Assembly: GCA_910584745.1 (NCBI GenBank)
Contig: CAJUDG010000005.1
Span: forward strand, 182,455 to 246,454
Reading direction: 5' to 3'
DNA: 64,000 nucleotides
From: an uncultured Eubacteriales bacterium
Lineage (GTDB): Bacteria; Bacillota; Clostridia; Oscillospirales; Acutalibacteraceae
The notes beneath the pieces are model-generated. The model did no database searches. It saw only the letters and a program-made list of their open reading frames with translations, and was not told the DNA's origin. This document shows positions 15,639 to 24,151 of this stretch, piece by piece. The translations under genes and the position numbers were made by a program. Within the stretch, counting starts at the first letter, position 1. Each line of letters starts with the position of its first letter.

Positions 15639-16563
15639 AACCATCCTCCAGGAAGGAATTAATGATGGAATAGGTCTCTTTCACGTGCTTGAACCACACG
15701 GGCAGAGAGAAGTAGCCGTGCAGAGCGTCGGGAATGCGGTGTATCTCCACATAGCTTCCCGCCTCACGCAGCTTTTCCCCATAGGCCTCGCCCTCGTCCC
15801 GCAGAGGGCAAAACTGGGCGGTAATAAGCAGCGTGTCCGGCTGGGACTCAAAGGACCCCGCTGTCAGCGGCGCAAGGTAGGGGTTCTCCCTGTCAGACCC
15901 GTCGGCGTCATATAGAGCAAAATACTCCTGCACCCGCTTAGAGGTAAGCAGATACCCTGTTCCGTTTTCCCGCACAGAGGGGTAGGGCGAACTCTCCGAG
16001 TGGTCGTTGCCCACAGCAGGATAAATAAGGATCTGCCGCCGGGGCAGGAATTCTCCCCTGTCCCGGGCCATAAGAGAGACTGCGGCGGCCAGGTTTCCCC
16101 CGGCGCTGTCCCCTATAAGCACCACGTTTTCGGGCAGGACACTCAACAGGCCGCTGTGCAGAAAGACCTCCCGGGCAGCTGCATAGCAGTCCTCTGCCGC
16201 CGCCGGGAAGGGATGCTCTGGGGCCAGCCGGTAGTCCACAGAGGCCACGACACAGCCGGTCTGGGCGGCCATATCACCGCATATCCCGTCATAGGAGTCG
16301 ATAGAGCCTGTTACCCAGCCGCCTCCGTGAAAAAACAGCAGGACGCAGGGCCTCTTTTGCTGCTTGGGTGTAAAGATACGCATGGGGACCTGATATTCCC
16401 CAGAGGGAATGCTGTGCTCCCATATCCGGTAGAGCCAGGGCTTTCTGGCCCGGCGGGCCGTCAGCTTTTGCAGCTTTCGCTCTACTGGGTATATCTTTTC
16501 TATGTTCAGGTCCGGATAGGACAGCAGATTCAGCGCCGCCAGCATGGCTTTGTTGATGGGCAT
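15628..16563 (-). CDS. Alpha/beta hydrolase (HSL-type esterase/lipase)
   Basis: A 311-residue esterase of the hormone-sensitive-lipase family. The oxyanion motif is HGGGW, the nucleophile motif GDSAGG, an aspartate probably lies in the LLITAQFCPLRDEG region, and the catalytic histidine in ALHGYF near the C-terminus. There is no signal peptide. I use the ATG at 16563 because AAAAGGAG lies directly upstream; earlier in-frame ATGs lack a binding site and would sit on the promoter. It is the first gene of a three-gene operon with the acyltransferase, so the pair could make and break the same ester. Confidence 0.88.
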   Translation of the reverse strand: MPINKAMLAALNLLSYPDLNIEKIYPVERKLQKLTARRARKPWLYRIWEHSIPSGEYQVPMRIFTPKQQKRPCVLLFFHGGGWVTGSIDSYDGICGDMAAQTGCVVASVDYRLAPEHPFPAAAEDCYAAAREVFLHSGLLSVLPENVVLIGDSAGGNLAAAVSLMARDRGEFLPRRQILIYPAVGNDHSESSPYPSVRENGTGYLLTSKRVQEYFALYDADGSDRENPYLAPLTAGSFESQPDTLLITAQFCPLRDEGEAYGEKLREAGSYVEIHRIPDALHGYFSLPVWFKHVKETYSIINSFLEDGYER

Positions 16564-16597
16564 ATAGGCTCCTTTTTGGTCAAGATTGTATACAGCC

Positions 16598-16626
16598 ATT
16601 ATACTCCCGCGAGGAAGCTTTGTCAA
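16598..16626 (-). promoter_or_regulatory. Consensus sigma-A promoter of the esterase operon
   Basis: Minus strand TTGACA (16621-16626) and TATAAT (16598-16603) with a 17-base spacer, a full match to the housekeeping consensus. Transcription would begin about 25 bases before the esterase start at 16563. Confidence 0.85.
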
Positions 16627-16767
16627 ATTTGATGTTGGGTGTGAGCATTAGCGTGTGGGGGGCGGTAAAGCGAGATAGAGGGAGAGGGTCGGAGAGCGCA
16701 TTGCTTTTGAGCACTTTTTGAATAAAACGAAGAATATGCGCAAAAACCTGCCCATGAGCGGGGCATG

Positions 16768-16946
16768 GTATTGGACCCAATGTAACCGATGACGTCCCCA
16801 TCTGCGATACGGAAGTTCATATCGCCCAAGACATGGATGGTCTCAAATTCCCGGGAGAACAGCGATTTCACGGCGTTGATGAACCCGGCTTGACGCTTTG
16901 CTACGCGGCAGGTCTTGCGGATGTTTTGAAATTTGATCATGGCCAT
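16768..16946 (-). pseudogene. Truncated ABC-2 type ATPase gene
   Basis: The N-terminal 60 residues of an ABC ATPase of the multidrug/viologen-exporter branch are recognisable (IKFQNIRKTCRVAKRQAGF, ETIHVLGDMNFRIADGDVIGYIGSN). The match stops exactly before the GAGKST of Walker A and the frame then runs into unrelated sequence. The rest of the gene is absent, so this is a 5' fragment left by deletion. A frame just past the break (MGRFLRIFFVLFKK on the minus strand) might be the start of a partner permease, but I cannot confirm it. Confidence 0.7.
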
Positions 16947-17092
16947 ACCTCCCTTCGCTAGGATCGAGAGGTTGGCGAGTCTTGGTCAGAGCCACCCGGC
17001 AATGTATATGGTTCCGTATATGGCCTGCCGCGCGGCGCTTGGGGGCAAGTTTTTCGCCGTTTTTTGCACTAGGCGCGAAAAGCAGAAATTTC

Positions 17093-17121
17093 TTGATTTA
17101 TTGAAGAAAAAAGTGTATTAT
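17093..17121 (+). promoter_or_regulatory. Promoter of the AT-rich EVE-like gene
   Basis: TTGATT at 17093-17098 and TATTAT at 17116-17121 with a 17-base spacer, 44 bases before the start codon. Confidence 0.6.
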
Positions 17122-17165
17122 GTATACAGAGTTTCTGAATAAGCTTACGACAATGGAGATGCGTT

Positions 17166-18335
17166 ATGATAAAGACACTCGATGAGCTAATTGCTTATAT
17201 CGATACTTTTGCTGCAGAGATACCCCAAATAGATCCAGGCACGAATTTTTGGATGTTCCGCTCGAAGCAGGGGGCATTTTATGATGAATTTATCAAACAT
17301 CGTTATATTGCGATAGGGTGGAATGCCCTACTGCGCTCTGTGCTAGATGATAATCCGGTCGATGAATCTCTCAAAACCATGTTAAAAGAAGGTTTTTACC
17401 AGGACAAGAAACCTGGTTCAGCTGTAAATAAGTGCCGAAGGTTTGTAGAGGATGTTAAAGCAAACGATATAGGGATGATTGTCGGTTCAAGAGAAATTGC
17501 ATTTGTTCAGATTGGGGATTACTATGAAGAGATTACGGAACAGACTACAGTTGAGATGGAACGCAAAGTCCATGAGCAAATTGAAATAAGGGACTACAAT
17601 AATTTGCACTGTCCATATAGCAAGCGAAGACATATTACCATTCTTTCCCAAATCAACATAGACGATCTTCCTTCCAGCGTGTATAAATGCTTTGTTTCAA
17701 ACCGCCATAGTTTAAGCTCACTGAATGAATATGCAGAAGCTATTTTAAGCTGCTGCTACGATTTAGTGTATTATTCAAACAAATTAATTTTGAAATATCA
17801 TATCCGACAGCCGCGGGATATTAATCCTATTGATTTTTCATTGTTCACTCTATCCGTTGCCTCACTATTGACAGATGACAGCAGTTCCATTTCTGGCAGG
17901 TATAATATCAATTCGGAAGGCGACATTATTCTTTTAGTTACAAACCTTGGGAAAGAAGCATTATCCTTTTTGCAGCAAAACCTCCTTCCTATTGTTCTCA
18001 TACATTTTGCTCTATTTGGCGGAAAAATAGCTGGGATGGAGATTCCTTCTTGTGTAGAAAAAGTGAAGGAATGGATCACAGATTTTCAGTACCGTAAAGA
18101 AAACAGGCGGATCAAAGCTGCGGATGCCAAAAAAGCGGAATCAGAAGCGAGAACGGCAGAAGCAAAGGCTGAAAAAGAATGGATAGAGGTTGAGAGAATG
18201 CGGAAAGCCAACGAATATGCGAGTAAGACGGTTGATGATCTTAGGCGGGCAGCCGTCCCGCTGGACATAAAGCCGACAAGTACGCTTATTGATTTTCCTG
18301 CTCCTCCCCAAAAGGAGGCGAAATCCGAAGAATAA
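17166..18335 (+). CDS. Uncharacterised protein with EVE/PUA-like N-terminus and C-terminal coiled coil
   Basis: A 389-residue protein that I cannot assign to a named family. Residues about 25-165 have the pattern of EVE/PUA-like modified-base readers: FWMFRSKQGAFYDEF and YIAIGW, then a DIGMIVGSREIAFVQIGDYY strand region and a basic SKRRH segment. The middle part (about 185-300) has hydrophobic stretches including SFLQQNLLPIVLIHFALFGG, and residues 310-365 form a charged Ala/Glu/Lys/Arg coiled coil. The gene is AT-rich against its surroundings, has its own promoter, and sits between a truncated ABC gene and an IS110 fragment, so it was probably acquired. EVE-like domains often occur in defence proteins, but an effector domain is not evident here. 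The start is supported by GGAG upstream. Confidence 0.6.
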   Translation: MIKTLDELIAYIDTFAAEIPQIDPGTNFWMFRSKQGAFYDEFIKHRYIAIGWNALLRSVLDDNPVDESLKTMLKEGFYQDKKPGSAVNKCRRFVEDVKANDIGMIVGSREIAFVQIGDYYEEITEQTTVEMERKVHEQIEIRDYNNLHCPYSKRRHITILSQINIDDLPSSVYKCFVSNRHSLSSLNEYAEAILSCCYDLVYYSNKLILKYHIRQPRDINPIDFSLFTLSVASLLTDDSSSISGRYNINSEGDIILLVTNLGKEALSFLQQNLLPIVLIHFALFGGKIAGMEIPSCVEKVKEWITDFQYRKENRRIKAADAKKAESEARTAEAKAEKEWIEVERMRKANEYASKTVDDLRRAAVPLDIKPTSTLIDFPAPPQKEAKSEE

Positions 18336-18379
18336 TAGACGCTTATTTTGTGAGTAAAGCTTTTTTGTGAAATCATCAA

Positions 18380-18433
18380 TCATGGTACAAACTTGGTTTT
18401 GTCCTTGGCCACATCGATTCCTACGCAAATCAT
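18380..18433 (-). pseudogene. IS110-family transposase start fragment
   Basis: On the minus strand ATG at 18433 begins MICVGIDVAKDKTKF, the conserved N-terminus of IS110 transposases with the first catalytic aspartate of the RuvC-like fold, then a stop follows two codons later. The rest of the element is missing; its end abuts the 3' region of the AT-rich gene. Confidence 0.75.
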
Positions 18434-18440
18434 AGTTCCA

Positions 18441-18653
18441 CAGCATCTTCTACAGTGTAGCATATGTCCTTGGAGAGGGGCTTTAATATCTACTACTTTA
18501 TTATACAAGGAAGTGCTGAACCGCTGGATGAGTGCGGGCCAGGAATTAAGCAGTGTCAATAATTATTTTACTCAAAAGCTACGCCGCAAAACAATAAAAA
18601 GTTTCTTAGACGAACAGAAAAACTGCAATGAACCTTCACAACTGGGGGAGGCA
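18441..18653 (+). other. Residual sequence with an open frame of unknown origin
   Basis: A plus-strand frame ending at 18659 (VLNRWMSAGQELSSVNNYF, then KLRRKTIKSFLDEQ) has no credible start or binding site and may be the tail of a gene cut by the IS110 event. I do not recognise it. The final codons overlap the end of the response regulator gene on the other strand. Confidence 0.3.
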
Positions 18654-20270
18654 TTATAACATCCCTCCTTCTCCTCCATTCTCCTGATACTGCTTAGGGC
18701 TCACCCCAACCATCCGCTTGAACACCCTGCTGAAATGCGGATAATTCTCATACCCCACCGCACGGGCGGCGTCCCCGGCGGAAATCCCCTGTGACAGCAT
18801 GGCCCTTGCAGCCTCAATTTTCACCTGAGTTATATAGTCCTGCAGGGGCATGCCGGTCTGCTCCTTGAAAATGCGGGACAGATAGCTGGCGTTATAGCTG
18901 AGCCGGGCGGCAAGGCCGCTGACGGAGACGGGCTCGGATATCTGCTCGCTGACGGTTTGACGTATGCCCGACACCAGCCGCTTCTCCTGAGAGCTCTGCC
19001 ATTGGCCCAGATAGTCCATATATCTCTTTACCAGACTTATGCACTTGACCCTAAGCTCCTCGGCAACAGTAGTGCCGATTTTTTCCATAAACCCGAAAAA
19101 ATCACCGCCCCAGGCCGTTATCTCTATCTGTCTCTGTATCGAATCGGATATCACAACGCCTATTATCAGGTGGTAGACCTGCAGGTACTTCTCATATCCA
19201 TTCTGCGGATTTTCCCCTAGCTCCTGAAAGACCTTCTCCACCCATTTCAGCGCGGCCTCCTTCTGCCCGGCGGCAACAAGTGTAGCAAAAGCGGGATGGC
19301 TGTGCAGGGATTTCAGCTCGGAGGCTGGGGCGGACTCCGTCTCGGCGCTGCATATCACGTTGTGCGAGCCGCCAAGATAGCGGAGAATGTTACGGCTTAC
19401 CTCCCGGTAAGTGGCGCCCAGTTCCTGTGCCGGGTGCGGATAACTCCAGAAGATGCGGATAGGGCTGCTTGTAAGGTCCTCCAGAGCGGAGAGGAATATC
19501 TCCAAACGCTCCACCGCCCGGTGGAAAAAGCCTTGTATCTCCTGGCTGTCCTGGCGCAAAAATAGAAACGCGTGCACCTCCTGAGTGCTGAGATAGTCTA
19601 TAACCCGGCCGCCCTCCGAGAGGATATTACCGCACAGGTCCAGGGCCATCAGGTGTAGCTCCTCCTCCCGGGGGAGAACATCCTCCGGCTGCTCTATGCG
19701 CAGCATGACCCAAAATCCCGTGTCCTCCCGCCGGATATCCAAATCATATTTTTCGAGCAGTTCTATATTGTCCCAGGGCTCGACCCGGTCCTTTTCAAGC
19801 CACCTTGCCAGAAAATGCCGCCGCAGGATAGGGGCGGCTTCCTTTATGTCTATTTTAGCCGCCTGTAGGGTGGATTCCTTCTGAAGCTCTGTCTTGAGCT
19901 CAAGCAGCGCCTCGTCAACGGTCTGCTTCAGTTCCTCATACTGGATGGGCTTTAGAAGATATCGGAACGCCTTGATATCCACCGAGCGCTGAGCGTAGGA
20001 GAAATCCGAATAGCCTGAGAGGATTATGACCTTTGTATATGGGTACTGTCTCAGCACCTCGCTGCCCAGGATGAGCCCGTCGTCTCCGGGCATCTGTATG
20101 TCGGTAATGACCACATCCACCCGGTGGTTTTCCAGTATCACAAGGGCCGCGTCGGTGCTCCCGGCGGTATATACCTCGGAAATATTCAGCTCCTTCCAGT
20201 CAATATTATAACTGAGCCCATTAAGAATGTGCGGTTCGTCGTCCACCAGAAGTAGGTGAAAGGAATCCAT
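18654..20270 (-). CDS. YesN-type response regulator with AraC DNA-binding domain (locus 1)
   Basis: A 538-residue regulator: receiver domain 1-120 (LLVDDEPHILNGL; phosphorylation site in VDVVITDIQMPGDDG; lysine in YLLKPIQ), a long linker of about 300 residues and a C-terminal AraC-type double helix-turn-helix (VSVSGLAARLSYNASYLSRI, AGDAARAVGYENYPHFSRVF, ending GVSPKQYQE). The start at 20270 is chosen because GAGGAG precedes it and the protein then begins directly with the receiver fold. It pairs with the kinase ending 25 bases upstream and most likely controls the transporter operon at 22283. Confidence 0.92.
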   Translation of the reverse strand: MDSFHLLLVDDEPHILNGLSYNIDWKELNISEVYTAGSTDAALVILENHRVDVVITDIQMPGDDGLILGSEVLRQYPYTKVIILSGYSDFSYAQRSVDIKAFRYLLKPIQYEELKQTVDEALLELKTELQKESTLQAAKIDIKEAAPILRRHFLARWLEKDRVEPWDNIELLEKYDLDIRREDTGFWVMLRIEQPEDVLPREEELHLMALDLCGNILSEGGRVIDYLSTQEVHAFLFLRQDSQEIQGFFHRAVERLEIFLSALEDLTSSPIRIFWSYPHPAQELGATYREVSRNILRYLGGSHNVICSAETESAPASELKSLHSHPAFATLVAAGQKEAALKWVEKVFQELGENPQNGYEKYLQVYHLIIGVVISDSIQRQIEITAWGGDFFGFMEKIGTTVAEELRVKCISLVKRYMDYLGQWQSSQEKRLVSGIRQTVSEQISEPVSVSGLAARLSYNASYLSRIFKEQTGMPLQDYITQVKIEAARAMLSQGISAGDAARAVGYENYPHFSRVFKRMVGVSPKQYQENGGEGGML

Positions 20271-20295
20271 GGACCTTCGCTCCTCTCTATAAAGA

Positions 20296-22035
20296 TTACC
20301 GGCTCCGTATGCGTATAGTGACCCTGGTCCCATGGGGGAATACCGGCTCGATTTTAAACTCCGTGTCCTTTCCGAACATGGTCATAACACGAAAATATAC
20401 GTTTTGCAGGCCGTGGAGTTCCTCCATGTTTTCGGGCCTTTTCAGACGGCTTTCTATGGCGTCCAGCTCCTCTCTGGGTATGCCCGAGCCATTGTCGCTG
20501 ACCTCCAAAATAACGCTGTCCTCCTCCCGGCAGGCCCGCAGATCCACCCGGGCGGGGGCGTTCAGCTTGCGGAAGGCGTGGGTCATGGCGTTTTCCACGA
20601 TGGTCTGCAGCGAGAGGGTGGGTATCTCAAAATCCTCAAGACCCTCCTGGACATAGCAGGAGAAGCTGAACCGCCCGCTCATGCGTATCTGGTGTATTTT
20701 CAGGTACAGGGAGATGTTGTTAACTTCCTGGGACAGCGGCAGCTTCAGCGAGTCCAGCTGCGCCCCCAGGCGGTAGTACCTCCCAAGATACACAGCCATA
20801 TCGGCGGCGCTGTCCAGCTCCTGGCTTTTTATCATGTTGTAGATATAGAACAGGCTGTTTGAGAGGAAATGGGGATTTATATGGGAGCGGAGAAAGCGTA
20901 TCTGGGCTTTTCTCAGGCGTATCTCAAGCAGATAGGTCTCGTCCACCAGCTTTTGCAGGCGCTGTATCATATAGTTGAACTGCTCCGCAAGAAAGCTGAA
21001 CTCATTGTTCCCATTAACCTGGACGGAAACACTCAGGTCGCCGCCCGCCGCTTTCTGCATGGAATCCGTCAGCAGTTGAACAGGGGAGTATACCTTCCTG
21101 TACACAAGAAATAGATACACAAGGGACGAGGCCACGCCCAGCACCGCGGCGAAGATCAAAATGCTGATGATGTTCAAAATAGGCTGAAAGATCTCCCTTT
21201 CGCTGAACGCGACGCCAATAACGCAGCCCATATTCGGCAGGTAGACCGGCGTGACTTTAAGCGGAGTTTCACCGGCGTTTTCGTAGTAGGAGCCCGGCTT
21301 TACGCCGCTTTTCGTCTCCTCCCGCAGGGCGGATATCACATCCTCAGACAGCAGGCCCGACTGGTCCAGCGTGAAAAATTCCCCCTGCACGTCGCGAAAA
21401 AAGGCGGACTGCATAAGTACGTCGGGGATGAGCAGATTGTCCATCTGCCGGGTCAGCTCGCCGCAGTCTATCTCCAGAATTACTATGGGAAAGCTCTGCT
21501 CGGGCCGGACATAGCCCATGAGCATGGAGAGACACTGCTGCTCCGGCTGGCGATAGGAGGGCCGAAGCCGCCATGAGGGCTGGGTGCCTTCAAGAGACTG
21601 AAAATCCTCAAGCTGCGGGTATTTCTCAAGCTTGTCCACGCCGCGCTTTGACGAGACAGCCATGCCCTGCTGGGGAAAGGCCACGATAACATCGGCGCCC
21701 ATAAACGCGGAAGAATATTGCAGCTTCAAAAGAGTTGATAACTGACTCAGAGCGTAGAGGTCAATACGCTCCGGAGGCTGGGCGGCAATGGCAATTACAT
21801 CGTGCTCCAGCAGTAGAGTAGAGGCGGAGGCCTGCAGGGTGCCGAGATTGTCGGAAAAAGCCTCAGAGGTAATGGTGATCTTTGTGGAATAGGCGGCCTC
21901 CGTCTCCTTTTGCAGAGCTCCGATAGTCCACACCTCGGAGGCTATGCAGAGTATAAACGCAGGGGGAATGGTAAGCAGGAAACCGAACAGTATCGTCCGC
22001 ACTATGGTGGATTTGGTCATGGGGAAAGCACTCAT
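20296..22035 (-). CDS. YesM-type sensor histidine kinase (locus 1)
   Basis: A 579-residue membrane kinase. A helix at about 8-32 and another near 285-310 enclose a sugar- or stimulus-sensing outer domain of about 250 residues. HAMP follows, then the His_kinase segment INPHFLSNSLF, unusual for S in place of the common F/Y of PHFLFN, and the ATPase domain (IVENAMTHAF, VSDNGSGIPREEL). The frame stays open for 200 codons further upstream, but that part looks like reversed non-coding sequence. The start MSAFPMTKS at 22035 has AAGGCGG upstream and a promoter at 22070-22098. It is divergent from the transporter genes it is expected to serve. Confidence 0.9.
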   Translation of the reverse strand: MSAFPMTKSTIVRTILFGFLLTIPPAFILCIASEVWTIGALQKETEAAYSTKITITSEAFSDNLGTLQASASTLLLEHDVIAIAAQPPERIDLYALSQLSTLLKLQYSSAFMGADVIVAFPQQGMAVSSKRGVDKLEKYPQLEDFQSLEGTQPSWRLRPSYRQPEQQCLSMLMGYVRPEQSFPIVILEIDCGELTRQMDNLLIPDVLMQSAFFRDVQGEFFTLDQSGLLSEDVISALREETKSGVKPGSYYENAGETPLKVTPVYLPNMGCVIGVAFSEREIFQPILNIISILIFAAVLGVASSLVYLFLVYRKVYSPVQLLTDSMQKAAGGDLSVSVQVNGNNEFSFLAEQFNYMIQRLQKLVDETYLLEIRLRKAQIRFLRSHINPHFLSNSLFYIYNMIKSQELDSAADMAVYLGRYYRLGAQLDSLKLPLSQEVNNISLYLKIHQIRMSGRFSFSCYVQEGLEDFEIPTLSLQTIVENAMTHAFRKLNAPARVDLRACREEDSVILEVSDNGSGIPREELDAIESRLKRPENMEELHGLQNVYFRVMTMFGKDTEFKIEPVFPHGTRVTIRIRSR

Positions 22036-22069
22036 ACAGGCCGCCGCCTTTCTCGCATGTTTTAAGGTT

Positions 22070-22098
22070 ATTCTATCAAGGGACGGGTAATTTATCAA
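22070..22098 (-). promoter_or_regulatory. Promoter of the locus 1 kinase/regulator operon
   Basis: Minus strand TTGATA (22093-22098) and TAGAAT (22070-22075) with a 17-base spacer. The motif at 22106-22124, shared with the locus 3 kinase promoter, lies 7 bases upstream of the -35 box. Confidence 0.6.
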
Positions 22099-22105
22099 GA
22101 GAATT

Positions 22106-22124
22106 ATGGCGGATTTTACGAAAG
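22106..22124. promoter_or_regulatory. Shared 19-bp motif upstream of a YesM promoter (copy 1)
   Basis: Plus-strand reading ATGGCGGATTTTACGAAAG. It matches 17 of 19 bases at 55611-55629 and has the same orientation and distance to the kinase promoter there. It is probably a binding site of a regulator of the kinase operon. Confidence 0.6.
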
Positions 22125-22126
22125 AG

Positions 22127-22155
22127 GTAGAAATAGTGCAAGAAAAGTAGAAATA
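22127..22155. promoter_or_regulatory. Direct repeats GTAGAAATA, 20 bases apart
   Basis: GTAGAAATA occurs at 22127-22135 and 22147-22155 between the divergent kinase and transporter genes. A 20-base period fits an AraC-type protein with two helix-turn-helices or a dimer on one face of the helix. The YesN regulator at 18654 is the obvious candidate. Confidence 0.45.
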
Positions 22156-22282
22156 CATCATGTACAACCGGGTCAAATTATTGTAAGCTTTAACTGTAGG
22201 AAGCATCCTGTGAATTTTCCGGAAAAAATTAACAGAGCGAAAACCAAAGCACTTAAGGACCAAAGAAAGGAAGTAAAGCCTT

Positions 22283-24133
22283 ATGAAAAAACTAAAGGTC
22301 AAAAGTATTCTGGCGGCGCTGTTAGCATGTGCCATGCTGGCCGGCTGTTCCAGCACGCCCGGCAGTTCCGGCAGCAGCACCCCCGAGAGCAAGCCCGCCG
22401 ACGAGAGCAAGACCTCCTCGACGGCATCTGAGGACGTATCGAGCGAGGGCGGCGAGCCTGCGGAGGACGGCATCGTCTTTGACGAGAAGGGGCGCTTTGT
22501 GAAGTATGACCCGCCCATTACCCTTTCCACCAACGTGATAGTATCCTCCTCCGACTCCTTCCACGAGGGCTGCGACATCCAGAACAACGGCTGGACCCAA
22601 TGGATGGAGGAGAAGCTGGGCATCAAGTGGGAGATGAAATATATTTCCCCAGACGACGAGTCCAACTCTCAGAAGCTTGACCTGGCCTTTGCCAGCGACG
22701 ACCTGCCGGACGTTATCTCCAGCGCAAGCGTCAGCCAGATAACGAAGTACGCCCAGGCCGGCAAGATGACTGCGCTGGACGAGTACATTGAAAAGGCTCC
22801 CGCTATAGTGCGGTACTATGTGGACGATGCGGTGCGGCTGACCCAGGGCGCGTTCTTTGCCCCCTTCACGGTAAACGGCAAGGTATACGCCATGCCTATG
22901 GGCAACGAGTCCATCGAGGTCGCCACCTCCAACTTCCTGCGTACGGATATCCTTAAAGAGCTGAACATGGACGTCCCCGAGACCATCAGCGACCTGGACG
23001 CGCTGTTTGCCGCGTACCATGAGAAATACCCCCAGGGCCGGGCCATCGCCATGGACAAGGGCATGGGCGGCATCGACGTTGTGGCCTCGGCCTATGGAGC
23101 CGCCAAGGACGCCTGGATAGAGAAGGACGGCAAGCTTGAGTACAGCTATATCCAGCCCGAGATGAAACAGACCCTTGCCAAGATGGCGGAGTATTATCAG
23201 AAGGGATATATCGACCCCGAGTTCATCGTAAAAGACGGAGATAAGCTCAACGAGGACGTCATCAACGGCAACGTGCTCATTTATAACGGCCCCTGGTGGT
23301 GCATCGCCACACCCATGACCCCCATGTGGAACAACCTGCCCGAGGCCACTACCGTGGGCGCTCCCTTCATCAAGGGCGATGACGGCACCTGCACCGTCAC
23401 CCGCAGCACCTGGTGGACAAATAACCGGGCCATAACGGCAAAATGCGAAAATCCTGAGGCCGTGTTCTATCTGTTTGGGGATAATCTGGATTCATATAAC
23501 CGCAACGTACAGCAGCTTAGGGACACCTTGAAGGAGGAGTACGACTATGAGTTCAAGTACCCCGTCACTGAGGTGCTTGAGGCCACCAACGCCGAGCAGG
23601 TAGCCAAGGACCATCCCAATATCGGCCAGCCCATACAGCTGTATCTGTACGAGTATCCAGAGGAGCTGGAGGGCTGCGGGTACATGAACGACTTTTACAC
23701 GCTGCCCAATTTCTGGCTGGGCTTCTCCGGCAAGTTTGTCAGCGTGGCCAACCTGGACTTTGAGACCATGACAGAGGCACTGAAGACCGGGGACGAGAGC
23801 GTCATGACCCCATACGCCAAGTCCATGTACACCGAGTGGAACGCCACCCAGCCCAATATGCTCAAGACCTTCTCCGGCATCTATGATTATTGGGCCGAGC
23901 TGCTTGACGGCAAGGATGGTATCTTACAGGTAAATAAGTTCGCCGGCGGCTCCACACCCACCATGACCGAGAAGGGTGCTTATCTTGACAAGCTGCGTGA
24001 GGAGACCTTCGCCCAGATAATCATGGGCGCCCAGCCTATAGACAGCTTTGACAAGTATGTGGAGGACTGGTACGCCAACGGCGGCACCGAGATCACCCAG
24101 GAGGTAAACGACTGGTACGCCTCCACAAAGTAA
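22283..24133 (+). CDS. Extracellular sugar-binding lipoprotein of an ABC importer (locus 1)
   Basis: A 616-residue family 1 solute-binding protein, the LplA/YtcQ type that captures oligosaccharides outside the cell. Residues 1-22 are a lipoprotein signal with lipobox LAGC and lipidated C22, followed by a Ser/Gly/Glu-rich linker to about residue 65. The core has typical features of this large class (SDDLPDVISSA, then KGYIDPEFIVKDGDKLNEDV near 300). It is preceded by AAAGGAAG. The permeases follow after 85 bases containing a hairpin that probably lowers their expression relative to this gene. Confidence 0.92.
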   Translation: MKKLKVKSILAALLACAMLAGCSSTPGSSGSSTPESKPADESKTSSTASEDVSSEGGEPAEDGIVFDEKGRFVKYDPPITLSTNVIVSSSDSFHEGCDIQNNGWTQWMEEKLGIKWEMKYISPDDESNSQKLDLAFASDDLPDVISSASVSQITKYAQAGKMTALDEYIEKAPAIVRYYVDDAVRLTQGAFFAPFTVNGKVYAMPMGNESIEVATSNFLRTDILKELNMDVPETISDLDALFAAYHEKYPQGRAIAMDKGMGGIDVVASAYGAAKDAWIEKDGKLEYSYIQPEMKQTLAKMAEYYQKGYIDPEFIVKDGDKLNEDVINGNVLIYNGPWWCIATPMTPMWNNLPEATTVGAPFIKGDDGTCTVTRSTWWTNNRAITAKCENPEAVFYLFGDNLDSYNRNVQQLRDTLKEEYDYEFKYPVTEVLEATNAEQVAKDHPNIGQPIQLYLYEYPEELEGCGYMNDFYTLPNFWLGFSGKFVSVANLDFETMTEALKTGDESVMTPYAKSMYTEWNATQPNMLKTFSGIYDYWAELLDGKDGILQVNKFAGGSTPTMTEKGAYLDKLREETFAQIIMGAQPIDSFDKYVEDWYANGGTEITQEVNDWYASTK

Positions 24134-24151
24134 GACAGTAGAAAAAAGAAT

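Noticed and set aside
16933..17142. 69-codon plus-strand frame before the EVE-like gene
   Set aside because: No binding site, no motif, and it overlaps both the ABC fragment and the promoter of the next gene.
22036..22665. 200-codon upstream extension of the locus 1 kinase frame
   Set aside because: It runs over the divergent promoter region and the start of the binding-protein gene, and the kinase membrane helix begins properly after 22035.
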